NCBI RefSeq assembly: GCF_021442385.1
Contig: NZ_MUZA01000004.1
Span: 1 to 64,000, forward strand
DNA length: 64,000 nt
Source of the DNA: Micromonospora sp. MH99
GTDB taxonomy: Bacteria; Actinomycetota; Actinomycetes; Mycobacteriales; Micromonosporaceae
Reading direction: 5' to 3'
Below, in pieces: positions 54,923-63,596 of the stretch. The notes beneath the pieces were generated by a model. The model ran no database searches, was not told where the DNA came from, and saw only the letters and a program-made list of their open reading frames with translations. How positions within the stretch are numbered: the stretch's first letter is position 1; every line of letters begins with the position of its first letter. The translations under genes were made by a program, and so were the position numbers.

Positions 54923-56143
54923 TCAGGGACTGGCGGTGGCCGGTTCGGCGAGTGCCGGCGCAGGCCGGACGGCCGGTCGGATCCGCAGCGCTGCGAACGC
55001 GACCATGCCGACCACCGGGGTCAGCAGGAGCAGCAGGAGAACGGGACGGTGGCCCTGGGTCTGCCAGATGAAGCCGAGACCCATCGGCACGACCAGCCGG
55101 GCGGAGCTGAGCACGAAGGCGTTCAGGGCCATGAAGCCGCTGACCCGGTGCTCCGCCACGTGGTCGGCGATGTAGGTGGGCACCACCACCGACGCGATGA
55201 TCTCGCCGAGGGTCCAGACCACTGTGGAGAGCAGCACGGCGGGCAGCGAGAACGCGAACACCAGCACGGCCATCCCGGTGGACCAGAGCAGCCCCGCCAC
55301 GATCAGCAGGACCCGTGTCGAGTACGCCTTGATCCGCTTCTCGATCAGCAGGCTGGCGCTGACCACGACGACGCTGTTGATGGTGTAGACCGCCCCGACC
55401 AGCGCCACCGACGAGTGCAGCACCGTGGTGACCGCGAGGGGCAGCGTGTATTCCAGACCGATCAGCGGCGCGACGTAGCAGAACGAGACGAGCACCAGCA
55501 CCGCCACGTCGATGTCGCGCAGCAGCCCGGCCCGGCCGGTGGTCGCGGTCGACGACGACGTAGCGGCACGCCGGGTGTCCGCCGGCACGAAGAGCCAGAT
55601 GGTGACCGCCGCGAGCAGCCCGAGCAGGATGTTCCCGGCGAACATCAGCTGGTAGGAGAAGGCCGCCGCGAACCCGCCGAGCAGCGGGCCGACGCCCATG
55701 CCGAGGTTGTTGGCGAGGTAGCTGACCGTGTACGCGAAGGGCCGCTCACCGGGCTCGGTCAGGTCGGCGATCAGCGTGTTCGCCGCCGGCGAGAACATGC
55801 CCATCCCGACCAGCGCGACGAAGAGCAGCACCGCGTACGTCCAGGTGGGACCGTTGACCAGCGCGAGGCCCAGGTAACCGGCCGCGTTGAGCAGCAGACT
55901 CGACACCAGCGCGGCGCGTCGGCCGGCCCGGGCGCAGACCGGGCCGCTGAGCAGGCTGCCGGCGAGCAGGCCGGTGCTGCCGACGGAGATCAGCACGCCC
56001 GCCTCGCCGGTGCTCAGGTGCCGGCTCTGCACGAGGTAGACCGCGAGCAGCGGGAACACGAACATGCCGGCCCGGTTGATGAAGGAGGCGTACACCAGCA
56101 TCCGCAGCGGGCGCGGCAGGGCCCGGAACCGGGTCAGCCACAT
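54923..56143 (-). CDS. MFS exporter 1 of the prephenate-pathway operon
   Basis: A 406-residue 12-helix MFS protein with [19 protein letters not shown] in helix 1, [14 protein letters not shown] in the 2-3 loop and [12 protein letters not shown] in the second half. The layout is that of efflux MFS such as BacE-like exporters. The ATG overlaps the ATP-grasp stop by 10 bases. It probably exports the product or a dipeptide; specificity is inferred from context only. Confidence 0.9.
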   Translation of the reverse strand: MWLTRFRALPRPLRMLVYASFINRAGMFVFPLLAVYLVQSRHLSTGEAGVLISVGSTGLLAGSLLSGPVCARAGRRAALVSSLLLNAAGYLGLALVNGPTWTYAVLLFVALVGMGMFSPAANTLIADLTEPGERPFAYTVSYLANNLGMGVGPLLGGFAAAFSYQLMFAGNILLGLLAAVTIWLFVPADTRRAATSSSTATTGRAGLLRDIDVAVLVLVSFCYVAPLIGLEYTLPLAVTTVLHSSVALVGAVYTINSVVVVSASLLIEKRIKAYSTRVLLIVAGLLWSTGMAVLVFAFSLPAVLLSTVVWTLGEIIASVVVPTYIADHVAEHRVSGFMALNAFVLSSARLVVPMGLGFIWQTQGHRPVLLLLLLTPVVGMVAFAALRIRPAVRPAPALAEPATASP

Positions 56144-57369
56144 GACGGCTCCCCCACCGGCTCGGTGCGCACCTCGAAGGAGTCCCGGATGACCTTGAAC
56201 CGGGCGCGGACGTCGTCGAAGTCCCGCCCCTCGCAGACGTACCAGCCGAGCACGTCGTTGGAGGCGGTCGGCACGGCGAGCACGTCCCCGACGGTCTTCC
56301 ACACGTCCGCGTCGCGCACGGCGTCCAGCGCCCGCAGCTCGTCGGCAGTGGTGATCGCGGTGATCCGGCCGTACCTGTCGGAGCACAGGTATTCGGTGCC
56401 GATCTCCGGGCCGAGGGTGGCCGCCGGCACGTGCGCCGGGTCCAGTTCCAGGCGGCACCACTCCCCCGCCAGGTTGATCCCCCGGCCGGCCTGGATGGCG
56501 GGGACGATCGAGCCGCCACCGGCCCGGGCGGCCGCCTCACCGAAGACGACCTCGCCGTCGTCGCGGAGGAAGAACTCCACGTGCGCCACGCCGGTGCGCA
56601 TCCCGAAGCCGCGCAGCACTGTGGCGCTGGCGTCCAGGATGCGCCGCTCCGCCGGGGTCAGACCGTGCTTGCGGGAGACCGTGCCGCCGGGCTCGTCGCG
56701 GAACTCCAGGACCGAGTACGTGTAGCGGGAGAGCTGCTCGAAGACCACCTCGCCGTCGCGCAGCAGCGAGTCGACGTGGTACTCGGCGCCCCGGACGTAC
56801 TCCTCCACCCGGTAGTCGTGCCGGTCGTCGGCGACCAGCGGCCACACCCGGGCCAGGTCCTCGGTGGAGTCCACCCGGTGGGTGTCGCCGCAGGCCCAGC
56901 CGGCGTACGGCTTGATCACCACCGGCCAGCCCACCTCGGCGGCGAACTCGGCGACCGCCCCCACCGTCTCGGGGCGGCACGAGCGGGCCACCGGCACGCC
57001 CAGCTCGGTGGCCCGGCGGTGCATCACGTTCTTGTCCCGGAAGGTCAGGGCCTCCTCCGGGTCGAGACCGTCGATGCCGTGGTCGCGCCTGCAGTACGCG
57101 GCGGTCAGCACGTCACCCTCGAAGAGCGGGAAGATGCGTCGCACCTGATGCGTGGCGACGATCGTCGCGACCACCGAGCGGACGGCAGCGGTGTCGTCGA
57201 GGTCGGCGTGGTAGCAGGGCAGGCCGGCGGCTTCGGGGGCGGGCTGCCCGGTCGGCAGCAGCGCCACCGTGGTCACGCCCAGCTCGGCGGCGGCGGCGAC
57301 AACGCTGCGGAACTGGGCCGCGTACCGTCCGGCCGCCGGCCGGTAGATCACCAGGATCGCGCGGTTCAC
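56134..57369 (-). CDS. ATP-grasp carboxylate-amine ligase
   Basis: A 411-residue ATP-grasp enzyme: N-terminal Rossmann-like half (ILVIYRPAAGRYAAQ, ALLPTGQPAP), then the grasp with FRDKNVMHRRATELGVPV, VIKPYAGWACGDTHRV, EEYVRGAEYHVD and the Mg-binding GVAHVEFFLRDDGEVVFGEAAARAGG. BacD and related L-amino acid ligases have this architecture and join an unusual amino acid to another amino acid. The GTG overlaps the B3/B4 stop (GTGA) and the stop overlaps the MFS start. Expected role: formation of a dipeptide or amide from the pathway amino acid. Confidence 0.92.
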   Translation of the reverse strand: MNRAILVIYRPAAGRYAAQFRSVVAAAAELGVTTVALLPTGQPAPEAAGLPCYHADLDDTAAVRSVVATIVATHQVRRIFPLFEGDVLTAAYCRRDHGIDGLDPEEALTFRDKNVMHRRATELGVPVARSCRPETVGAVAEFAAEVGWPVVIKPYAGWACGDTHRVDSTEDLARVWPLVADDRHDYRVEEYVRGAEYHVDSLLRDGEVVFEQLSRYTYSVLEFRDEPGGTVSRKHGLTPAERRILDASATVLRGFGMRTGVAHVEFFLRDDGEVVFGEAAARAGGGSIVPAIQAGRGINLAGEWCRLELDPAHVPAATLGPEIGTEYLCSDRYGRITAITTADELRALDAVRDADVWKTVGDVLAVPTASNDVLGWYVCEGRDFDDVRARFKVIRDSFEVRTEPVGEPSCG

Positions 57370-58154
57370 GGACGGCCCCCCTGGTGGTTGCCGGCGGGGC
57401 TGAGCGGCCCGGCGGTACGCAGGACGGCGCTTGTCGTCCCCGCGTCGAGCACCGCCTCCTGTCGCGGGGCGTCGGACTCCTCGTCGAGGGCGGCGGCCAG
57501 CCGGGCCAGCGCGTCCACCACCTCCGCCCGGCCGCCGGGGTGGGCCGACTCGACGGTGAGCAGCAGCCGGTGCCGGCCGAGGTCGGTGCGGACCAGGTGT
57601 CCCTGCCGCCAGTTCCACCGCCGGGAGTGGGCCCGCCCGTCGGTGTCGGCGTAGACGACCTCGCCCGGCTCGGGTCGCTCCGGTGCGTCGGGCACACCGA
57701 GCGGCAGGAAGGTCTCGGTGCCGTCGGCCGGTCGGACGACGAGGTCGGTGATGCCGTCGACCGCGCACGAGGCCACCGGCAGCGCCGCGCCGAGCGAGAC
57801 GGCGTTGCAGAGGTCGACCAGGGCGTTGATCCGCGGCAGTCGGTCGCCCTTGGCGACCCGTCGGGCGATCGACTCGGCGGCGCAGGGGAACCGGTTCGGG
57901 TTCACCCCCACCGTCCGGTACGCCTCCCGCCACGCGGCGATGCCCGGCAACTCGGCCACCCCCGCCTTGTCCAGGTCGGCCGCGTGCAGCGCGTCCTCGG
58001 CGGCGGTCAGCAGCGCCGACACGCGGGGAGGCGCCGGGGCGACCTCGACCGCCGGCAGGGCGAGCACGCCGAGGACGTAGTCCGGCACTGCGGTCAGCAC
58101 CCGGTCGTCGATGCGGACGGTGAGGGTGTCCGCACCGTCGCTGAGCTGGGTCAT
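57366..58154 (-). CDS. Free-standing B3/B4 (tRNA-editing) domain protein
   Basis: A 262-residue B3/B4 domain, the editing domain found in bacterial PheRS beta subunits. Signature segments are ELPGIAAWREAYRTVGVNPNRFPCAAE, LPRINALVDLCNAVSLGAALPV and the C-terminal RRWNWRQGHLV strand. Alone, such proteins can deacylate mischarged tRNA in trans. In an operon making a phenylalanine- or tyrosine-like amino acid, it could protect the host from charging tRNA-Phe with its own product. It is coupled on both sides by 4-base overlaps. Confidence 0.9.
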   Translation of the reverse strand: MTQLSDGADTLTVRIDDRVLTAVPDYVLGVLALPAVEVAPAPPRVSALLTAAEDALHAADLDKAGVAELPGIAAWREAYRTVGVNPNRFPCAAESIARRVAKGDRLPRINALVDLCNAVSLGAALPVASCAVDGITDLVVRPADGTETFLPLGVPDAPERPEPGEVVYADTDGRAHSRRWNWRQGHLVRTDLGRHRLLLTVESAHPGGRAEVVDALARLAAALDEESDAPRQEAVLDAGTTSAVLRTAGPLSPAGNHQGGRP

Positions 58155-59440
58155 CGTGATCCTCGTGTGGTTCGGGTCCGATTGTCGGTCCGACCGTACG
58201 CAGCGCTGTGACCACTCGGTGTGGCCAATCCGGGGTGATCCGGTGTGGCCAATCCGGCGGTCGGTGGCTGGTCGTCGCGACGGCCGGCACGGGCCCGCGC
58301 GCCGAGCAGCGTGGTGCCCACCGCCAGGACGCAGAGCGCGGCGCCGACCGGCCCGAGCAGGTCGAGGGCGTCGCCGCCCCCGTGGTGCAACAGCCGGTTG
58401 CCGAGGAAGCCGCCGAGGGCGATGCCCACGAACGTCGCCGAGGAGTTGAGGGACAGCAGCAGCGGCCCGGAGGTCGGCGCGATCGTGAAGAGCCGGTGCT
58501 GCTGGGCCGGCTGCGTGGCCATCGCGGTGACGCCCCAGGCCGCCATGGCCAGCGCGGCCGGAAGCAGCGCCTGCCGGGTCAGCGGCAGCGTGACCAGCAC
58601 CAGGGCGAGCCCGGTGATCGAGACCACCAGCACCGGCAGGCCACCGAAGCGGTCGGTGGCCCGCCCGCCGAGCACCGTCCCGGCGACCGCCGGCACACCG
58701 AAGACGAGCAGCAGCACCGCGAGCAGCGTCCCGTCGCCGTCGGTGGCCGGCGCGAGCAGCGCCCCGACGTACGTCAGGGCCAGGTAGCCGCCGGTCATGA
58801 AGAGCGCGGTGGTGAGCACCGCCAACCCGACGCGGCTCTCGCGGGCCGGGGCGAGCCGGGCCGCCAGCGACGGGCCGGGCGGCAGCGCCAGCCTCGGCAG
58901 GCCGACCAGCACCGCCACCGCGCAGGCGGCGCCGAGGGCGGCGAGCAGCCAGAAGGTGGCCCGCCACTGCAGGTCGGCGGCGAGCCAGGTGCCGAACGGC
59001 ACCCCGACCACGGTGGCCGCGGAGAGGCCGCCGAGGACCACGGCCATGGCCCGGCCGCGCCGCTCGGGCGGGGCCAGCGCGGCCGCCGACGCGGTGGCGG
59101 CGGGGACGTAGAGCGCGGCGCTGACCGCCGTGAGGACCCGGGCCAGCAGCAGCAACGGCAGGTCGGGGACGAGCGCCGAGGCGACGTTGCCCACTGTGAA
59201 CCCGACGAGCGAGATCACCAGCACGGTACGCCGTTCCAGCCGGCCGGCCAGCGCGCCGAGCACCGGGGCGGCGACGGCGTACGCGAGGGCGAAGACCGTG
59301 CTCACCCACCCGGCCGAGGCGACGCTCACCCGCAGCGTGCGGGCCACCTCGGGGAGCACCCCGGCGACGACGAAGGTGTCGGTGCCGATGGCGAACGCCC
59401 CGACGGCGAGCAGCGGGACGACAGGCACGGACCGCCGCAT
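58151..59440 (-). CDS. MFS exporter 2 of the prephenate-pathway operon
   Basis: A 429-residue MFS in the Cmx/chloramphenicol-exporter-like DHA1 group: TDTFVVAGVLPEVARTL in helix 1, AGRLERRTVLVISL in the 2-3 loop and RVLTAVSAALYVPAATA in helix 4. A ~35-residue hydrophilic tail follows the last helix. It shares one base (TGATG) with the amidohydrolase stop and overlaps the B3/B4 start. Two MFS genes in one operon suggest separate export of an intermediate and the product, or resistance. Confidence 0.9.
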   Translation of the reverse strand: MRRSVPVVPLLAVGAFAIGTDTFVVAGVLPEVARTLRVSVASAGWVSTVFALAYAVAAPVLGALAGRLERRTVLVISLVGFTVGNVASALVPDLPLLLLARVLTAVSAALYVPAATASAAALAPPERRGRAMAVVLGGLSAATVVGVPFGTWLAADLQWRATFWLLAALGAACAVAVLVGLPRLALPPGPSLAARLAPARESRVGLAVLTTALFMTGGYLALTYVGALLAPATDGDGTLLAVLLLVFGVPAVAGTVLGGRATDRFGGLPVLVVSITGLALVLVTLPLTRQALLPAALAMAAWGVTAMATQPAQQHRLFTIAPTSGPLLLSLNSSATFVGIALGGFLGNRLLHHGGGDALDLLGPVGAALCVLAVGTTLLGARARAGRRDDQPPTAGLATPDHPGLATPSGHSAAYGRTDNRTRTTRGSR

Positions 59441-60729
59441 CACGCGACTCCCGCCGGCTGCCCGGCGCGGTAGCGGGTGGCGTCCCCGGCGACCACCCGG
59501 CCGCCCAGCAGCACCAGCTCGATCGCCTCCGGCCGGCCCAGCACCGTGATGTCCTCGGCCGGGTCGCCGTCGGTGATCACCAGGTCGGCCAGTCGGCCCG
59601 GCTGCACCGTGCCCGCCTCGTCGCCCCGACCGGCCAGCCGCGCGCCGTTGGCGGTGGCCCAGGTCAGCACCACCGGCGCGGGAATGCCGGCCATGCTCAC
59701 GTAGGTCTCCAGCTCCTCGGCGTACCGGCCGTGCGGGGTCCAGGCGAAGCCGAAGTCGTCGCCGGCCACGATCGGGATCCCCATCTGCACCATCAGCGGC
59801 AGGATGCGCAGGGTGTTCTCCACCTCGGCCTGGAATTCGAGGGTCTCCAGGTACTCCGGGGTCTTGCCGTGCCGGGTGCCGTCGGTGAGCAGCCGGTACG
59901 GCTGGTGCAGGCTCGGCACCACGAAGATGCCCCGCTCGGCGATCGCCTCCAGGGCCGCGTCGTCGGCGTAGGTGGCGTGGTCGATCACGTCGACCCCGGC
60001 GGCGATGGCGTTGCGGATGCCGCCCAGCCCGCGCGAGTGGGCCCGGATGCGGACCCCCCGCTCGTGCGCCGCCCGCGCCGCGATCACCAGCTCCTCGGCG
60101 GTGAACAGCAGCTCGTGGGAGCGGCCGTTGGGGAACGTGTCGTCGCCGGTGGAGAAGACCTTGATGATCTCCGCGCCCTGTTTGACCTCGGTGTCGACGT
60201 ACTCGATCAGCTCTTGCGGGGTGTCGGCCAGCCGCATGAGGTCGCTCGGGATGCGTTGCTTGACCGCCGGGTTGCGGCGCTCCGGCGGACCGGACACCAT
60301 CAGGTCCCGGCTGCACGGGGTGATGCGCGGACCGGGCAGCCGGCCGGCGTCGATCGCCCGGCGCAGCGCCATGTCGATGCCGGCCACCGAGCCGGCGCCG
60401 ACGAAGGCGGTGTAGCCGAGGCGCAGCATCGCCGCCGCGTTGGCGGCAGCCCCGAGGGTCACCTCCGGGATGCTGTACTTGAACAGCATCTCCCGACCGT
60501 CGAGCACGTTCAGGTACGCGATGTGGGTGTGGCCGAGCGTCATGCCCGGCATGACCGTCCGGCCGTCGAGGTCCAGGACGTCGACGCCCGGGTCGTGCAG
60601 GGGCGCCTGCGCCTCGGGTAGCACGGCCACGATGCGCTCGCCGTCGAGCAGCACGCTGTGGCGCGGCCGGGAGGGCACCCCCAGTCCCTCCTGGACTGTG
60701 GCGCGGTGCAGCAGCATTCGTCGGGACAC
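59440..60729 (-). CDS. Amidohydrolase-superfamily metal-dependent hydrolase
   Basis: A 429-residue amidohydrolase of the Xaa-dipeptidase/imidazolonepropionase-like branch. Metal ligands: His67/His69 in MTLGHTHIAY, a Lys in EIIKVFSTGD, His in RIRAHSRG, His in VDHATY and Asp in VAGDDFGF. The end ADLVITDGDPAED is typical of the beta-sandwich flank. It could hydrolyse a peptide or lactam in the pathway or recycle shunt products. The GTG start has a ggagagacgcctc context; a later ATG at 60717 is possible but lacks a site. Confidence 0.9.
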   Translation of the reverse strand: MSRRMLLHRATVQEGLGVPSRPRHSVLLDGERIVAVLPEAQAPLHDPGVDVLDLDGRTVMPGMTLGHTHIAYLNVLDGREMLFKYSIPEVTLGAAANAAAMLRLGYTAFVGAGSVAGIDMALRRAIDAGRLPGPRITPCSRDLMVSGPPERRNPAVKQRIPSDLMRLADTPQELIEYVDTEVKQGAEIIKVFSTGDDTFPNGRSHELLFTAEELVIAARAAHERGVRIRAHSRGLGGIRNAIAAGVDVIDHATYADDAALEAIAERGIFVVPSLHQPYRLLTDGTRHGKTPEYLETLEFQAEVENTLRILPLMVQMGIPIVAGDDFGFAWTPHGRYAEELETYVSMAGIPAPVVLTWATANGARLAGRGDEAGTVQPGRLADLVITDGDPAEDITVLGRPEAIELVLLGGRVVAGDATRYRAGQPAGVA

Positions 60730-60762
60730 GAGGCGTCTCTCCGGTTCTCTCGGTGTCTGGTC

Positions 60763-61413
60763 TCAGCGGCGGCCGAACAGGGTCCACACGATCTCGGCGC
60801 CCGGGCGGCGGGCCACCCACCGCAGGCCGTGGCGCTCGACCCCGGGCGCGTTGGTCACCGCGAGGTCGGCGCCGCCGGCGGCGAGGATCTCGGCGGCGTG
60901 CTGGGTGGAGTCGGCGTCGACCCACCGCACCGACCGGTCCCGCAGGGCCGGTGGCGCGAGGTCGGTGAAGATCCGCCGGACCTCCCAGAGGGCGGCCACG
61001 GCGAGCTGACCCCCGGAGGCGTCCGGGTCGCGGTCCGGCTGGGCCGCGATGCCGTACTCCGGGGTGGCCTGGGCGAAATAGGCCTCCAGCCGCAGGTCCC
61101 GGTGCCAGTGAAAGCGGGTGAGCCCCTGATAGGCGCTCGGCACGAGGGCCTGGTCGACCCGCCGGTCCACCAGCGCCGCGAGCACCGCGTCGAAGGTGTC
61201 GGACAGCTCGACGCGCAGGCCGTGCCGCTCGGCGAGGAACACCGCGGTCAGGTGGCTCGACGTCCCGGGCGGGCCGAGCGTGGCCAGCGTGGTGCCGGGC
61301 CGGCTCGCCCAGCCGTCCACCACGCTGCGCCAGCGCCGCCCGTACGCCTCGGCGAGCGGCCCGGGCAGCGCCGGCACCCGCTCGTCGGCGACTGTCTCAG
61401 GTGGTGTAGCCAC
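60763..61413 (-). CDS. BacA/SalX-like prephenate decarboxylase
   Basis: A 216-residue enzyme of the prephenate dehydratase fold, most similar in layout to the non-aromatising prephenate decarboxylases BacA, SalX and AerD. Aligned landmarks: TLGPPGTSS (44-53), LSDTFDAVLAAL, VPSAYQGLTRFHWHRDLRLEAYF, PEYGIAAQPD, GADLAVTNAPGVERHGL and the ending WTLFGRR. It lacks a C-terminal ACT domain, as in BacA. It should turn prephenate into dihydro-4-hydroxyphenylpyruvate, keeping the ring non-aromatic. The GTG start overlaps the ligase stop by 17 bases. Confidence 0.85.
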   Translation of the reverse strand: MATPPETVADERVPALPGPLAEAYGRRWRSVVDGWASRPGTTLATLGPPGTSSHLTAVFLAERHGLRVELSDTFDAVLAALVDRRVDQALVPSAYQGLTRFHWHRDLRLEAYFAQATPEYGIAAQPDRDPDASGGQLAVAALWEVRRIFTDLAPPALRDRSVRWVDADSTQHAAEILAAGGADLAVTNAPGVERHGLRWVARRPGAEIVWTLFGRR

Positions 61414-62821
61414 GGTTGCCCGCCATCCGCTGCGCCACCTGGGTCTCGTGGTCGGTCTCGACCCGCCGGTCGACGATCCGGGCGGCCTTCCAGCTCACGA
61501 AGGCGCCGGTGCTGACGATCGGGTCGAGCCCGTCGGTCAGCTCCACCTCGACGGGTACGCCGAGCGCGGCGGCGGCCCGCTCCCGAACGCCGTCGGCCAC
61601 CCCGGCGGGGTCGTCGACGAGCTCCTTGAGCAGTTCCAGGCGGACGGTCAGCCGGTCGCCCCCGGCCGCCGGGTCGTGGTCGATCACCACCTGGTAGCCG
61701 CCGGAGCCGGTGACCCCGCTCAACACGGCCGTCTCGACCTGGCCGGCGGTGAAGCGTCGACCGCCCAGCTCGATGCGGTCCAGGGTCCGCCCGACGATCT
61801 GCACGAGGTCGCCGGCCATCTCGCAGTCACAGTCGGACGCCTCGACGATCACCGCGTCGCCGGTGCGGTAGCGGACCAGCGGCTTCACCCCGTCGATCAG
61901 CATGGTGACGGTGAGTTCACCGCTGCCGCGCGGGCCGTGCGACGCGCCCGTCTCCGGGTCCACCACCTCGATGAGGTAGTTGGTCTGGGAGAGGTGCATC
62001 CGCTTGTTGCGGCAGGCGGTGGCGATGACGAACGCCTCCTGCGAGCCGTACAGGATGTTGTAGACGTCCGCGCCCCAGACGGATTCCAGGTTTCGGGCCA
62101 GCGCCGGGGTGCACATCTCGCCGGTGACGAAGAGCAGCTTGACGGCGAAGTCCTCGCGCAGCCGGTAGCCGTAGTGCTCGGCCGCCTTGGCGAGCATCAT
62201 TGCCACACCCGGCGTGCAGCAGACGACCTCCAGCTCCAGGTCCTTCATGAGCTGCAACGCCTTGGCGAACCCGATAACCGGCGAGTACGGCCAGATCTTC
62301 GCGTTGAGCGAGCCGACGTTGCGGGCGATGTCACCGAGGGTGTCGCCGAAGGAGTGCACCTCGGTCGGGCCCATCAGCCCGATCCGCGGCGGGTGGTCGC
62401 CGAAGTGGTGGCGGAAGATCGACGCCCAGGACTCGGTGACGTGGGCGTTGCTGGCCACCACCTCCCGACCGTCGCGGGGGCACGGTGTCGCGCGGCCCGT
62501 CGTGCCTGTCGTCTCGTAGAAGAAGACCCCGTCGGCCAGCGGTCGGCTGAGCACGTCGAGCATCTCCTCGCGCAGGTGCGTCTTCGTCGTGAAGGGCAGC
62601 CGGTCGAGGGTCGCCGGGGTGATCGTGGCGAGGTCCACGTCGGCCAGGTGCCGGGCGTAGAACGGCGACCCGGTCGTCACCTGGTCCAGGACCGTGCGCA
62701 GTTGGCGTTCCCGCCACGCGTCCAGGTCGGCCGGGTCGAGGGTGCGGTCGTAGAAGGCCTTGTGCAGGGCCAGGTAGTCGACGGCGAAGTCGGCCGCCGG
62801 TCCAGTGGTCGGAAGCCACAT
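61397..62821 (-). CDS. PaaK-like aryl-acid adenylating ligase
   Basis: A 474-residue adenylate-forming enzyme of the phenylacetate-CoA ligase (PaaK/F390 synthetase) family. The AMP loop YETTGTTGRATP, the LMGPTEVHSFGD region, CCTPGVAMM, YGSQEAFV and the hinge Asp in RYRTGDAVIV are present; the C-terminal domain carries TAGQVETAVL and the terminal half. Acceptor may be CoA, a carrier protein or an amine. Together with a PabA/TrpG-type gene it suggests activation of an aminobenzoate-like acid, but that is inference. The ATG has a ggagag site. Confidence 0.87.
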   Translation of the reverse strand: MWLPTTGPAADFAVDYLALHKAFYDRTLDPADLDAWRERQLRTVLDQVTTGSPFYARHLADVDLATITPATLDRLPFTTKTHLREEMLDVLSRPLADGVFFYETTGTTGRATPCPRDGREVVASNAHVTESWASIFRHHFGDHPPRIGLMGPTEVHSFGDTLGDIARNVGSLNAKIWPYSPVIGFAKALQLMKDLELEVVCCTPGVAMMLAKAAEHYGYRLREDFAVKLLFVTGEMCTPALARNLESVWGADVYNILYGSQEAFVIATACRNKRMHLSQTNYLIEVVDPETGASHGPRGSGELTVTMLIDGVKPLVRYRTGDAVIVEASDCDCEMAGDLVQIVGRTLDRIELGGRRFTAGQVETAVLSGVTGSGGYQVVIDHDPAAGGDRLTVRLELLKELVDDPAGVADGVRERAAAALGVPVEVELTDGLDPIVSTGAFVSWKAARIVDRRVETDHETQVAQRMAGNRGYTT

Positions 62822-62885
62822 GGTCGGGATCCTCTCCAGGGGTGCGCCGGCTGCGGTGCGATCGGCGCTCGGGCGGTGACGCGAC

Positions 62886-63596
62886 TCAGTGCAGGCCGCC
62901 GTTGACGTCCACCACAGTGGCGGTGACGTAGCTGCTGGCCGGGTCGGCGAGCCAGGCGACGGCCGCGGCGATCTCGGCCGGTGTGCCGAACCGACCGACG
63001 GGGATCCGGGCCCGGTAGTCGTCCCGGCGCTGCGCCGGAATCCGGGCGGCCATCGGGGTCTCGACCAGGCCGGGAGCCACCGCGTTGACCCGGATGCGGT
63101 GCTCGGCGAGCGACCGGCCGAGGCTGTGGGTGAGCGTGATGCAGGCGCCCTTCGACGCCCCGTACGCGGCGTCCGGGCTGCCGGACTGCCCGCTGATCGA
63201 GGCGACGTTGACCACCGTGCCCGGCCGGCCGGCGCTGATCAGGGCGCGGGCGAACGCCTGCGTGCAGAAGAACGCGGCGCCCACGTTGACGTCGAACACC
63301 TGCGCGTACGTCTTCGGGTCGTAGTCGAGAAAGTCGCGGGCGTGGTAGACCCCGGCGTTGTTCACCAGCACCTCGGGCAGGCCGTACCGCTCGCGGATGT
63401 CCGCGAAGAGCCGCTCGACCTGTTCGGGCACTGCCACGTCGGCGACCAGCGAGGCGTACGCCGCCGGGTCGCCGCCCGGGTCGACGTCGACGCCGAGCAC
63501 GCGGTGCCCGGATCCGGTCAGGGCCGCCGTCACGGCCCGGCCGATGCCGCCGGCCGCCCCGGTGACCACGGCGAGGGGCGCCGACCGGTCGGTCAT
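62886..63596 (-). CDS. Short-chain dehydrogenase/reductase of the prephenate-pathway operon
   Basis: A 236-residue classical SDR: TGAAGGIG (12-19), Asp in LGVDVDPG (NAD preference), NNAG, and the catalytic Ser/Tyr/Lys in VNVASISGQ...AAYGASKG. It resembles BacC-like and FabG-like SDRs. A dehydrogenase of this sort oxidises the ring alcohol in anticapsin formation; a similar role here is inferred. The ATG overlaps the amidotransferase stop (ATGA). Confidence 0.9.
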   Translation of the reverse strand: MTDRSAPLAVVTGAAGGIGRAVTAALTGSGHRVLGVDVDPGGDPAAYASLVADVAVPEQVERLFADIRERYGLPEVLVNNAGVYHARDFLDYDPKTYAQVFDVNVGAAFFCTQAFARALISAGRPGTVVNVASISGQSGSPDAAYGASKGACITLTHSLGRSLAEHRIRVNAVAPGLVETPMAARIPAQRRDDYRARIPVGRFGTPAEIAAAVAWLADPASSYVTATVVDVNGGLH

